This document shows, piece by piece, positions 21,871 to 22,060 of a stretch of 22,060 nt of DNA. The DNA comes from a bacterium UBP10_UBA1149. GTDB lineage: Bacteria > Desulfobacterota > Binatia > UBA1149. Below the pieces are notes generated by a model. The model saw only the letters and a list, made by a program, of their open reading frames with translations, searched no databases and was not told the DNA's origin. The translations under genes and the position numbers were made by a program. Where the stretch lies: contig DBZX01000095.1 in assembly GCA_002311335.1 (NCBI GenBank), positions 430 to 22,489 of the forward strand, given 5' to 3'. Within the stretch, counting starts at the first letter, position 1; each line of letters begins with the position of its first letter.

Positions 21871-22060
21871 GGTGGGAAGCGTTTGTCGGGTTGCGCTACC
21901 TGCGCACCCGGCGTTCGGAAGCCTTCGTTTCGGTCATAACCCTGATTTCTACCCTCGGGGTAATGACCGGGGTCATGGTCATGGTCATCACCCTGTCGGT
22001 CATGACCGGCTTCGAGGAAGACCTGCGCGATCGCATCCTCGGACTGCACCCGCACCTGCG
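21867..22060 (+). CDS. lolC: Lipoprotein-releasing system permease LolC/LolE, 3'-truncated by window edge
   Basis: Sixty-four codons are visible from an ATG overlapping the lysS stop. They read MRWEAFVGLRYLRTRRSEAF, then VSVITLISTLGVMTGVMVMV and LSVMTGFEEDLRDRILGLHPH. This is the N-terminus of LolC/LolE: a short cytoplasmic RYLR segment, the first membrane span and the start of the periplasmic domain. These permeases, with the ATPase LolD, extract mature lipoproteins from the inner membrane for transport to the outer membrane. A lysS-lolC junction is common in deltaproteobacteria. LolC and LolE cannot be separated from so short a fragment; many such genomes carry a single LolC/E-type permease. 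Confidence 0.9.
   Translation, partial: MRWEAFVGLRYLRTRRSEAFVSVITLISTLGVMTGVMVMVITLSVMTGFEEDLRDRILGLHPHL

Noticed and set aside
1..22060. Mobile element, CRISPR array, tRNA or rRNA
   Set aside because: I saw no transposase-like protein, regularly spaced direct repeats, cloverleaf or rRNA segment while reading both strands.

Overview
The window is dense, high-GC (about two thirds G+C by eye) chromosomal DNA from a Gram-negative bacterium. Lipid A synthesis (LpxC), a complete type II secretion (T2SS) locus and the start of a LolC/E lipoprotein-release permease all require an outer membrane. The GspN type, the NtrY/NtrX-like pair, the yebC-ruvCAB block and the lysS-lolC junction resemble Deltaproteobacteria in the old broad sense (Myxococcota, Desulfobacterota, Binatota and relatives). 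This is a judgement from gene content, and I cannot name a genus. I see no insertion sequence, tRNA, rRNA or CRISPR array, and no gene-free stretch over 300 bases.

Bases 1-1765 (+) hold the end of a DUF2064/TIGR04282-type glycosyltransferase and a tightly coupled HAD-like phosphatase of unknown role. Bases 1847-8218 (+) form one run: yebC, ruvC, ruvA, ruvB, an NtrY-type membrane histidine kinase, and a gene fusing an NtrX-type receiver domain to a complete LpxC. From ruvC onward each gene overlaps the next by 4 bases. The receiver-LpxC fusion is the most notable feature: the NtrX AAA+ and DNA-binding domains are missing and their place is taken by the enzyme of the committed step of lipid A synthesis. 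This suggests direct phosphorylation control of outer-membrane synthesis by the adjacent kinase.

Bases 8232-20128 (-) hold a twelve-gene T2SS operon in the order gspC-D-E-F-G-H-I-J-K-L-M-N. It converges on the lpxC fusion with only 13 bases between the stop codons. The genes encode the secretin, inner-membrane platform, ATPase, major pseudopilin and minor pseudopilins. gspH is split by a frameshift. No prepilin peptidase gene lies in the window.

Bases 20129-20343 form a divergent intergenic region between gspC (-) and lysS (+). It has a candidate promoter on each strand, a perfect 6-2-6 inverted repeat over the gspC -35 box, and a possible small minus-strand ORF. Bases 20344-22060 (+) hold lysS and the first 64 codons of a LolC/LolE-type permease, overlapping by 4 bases.
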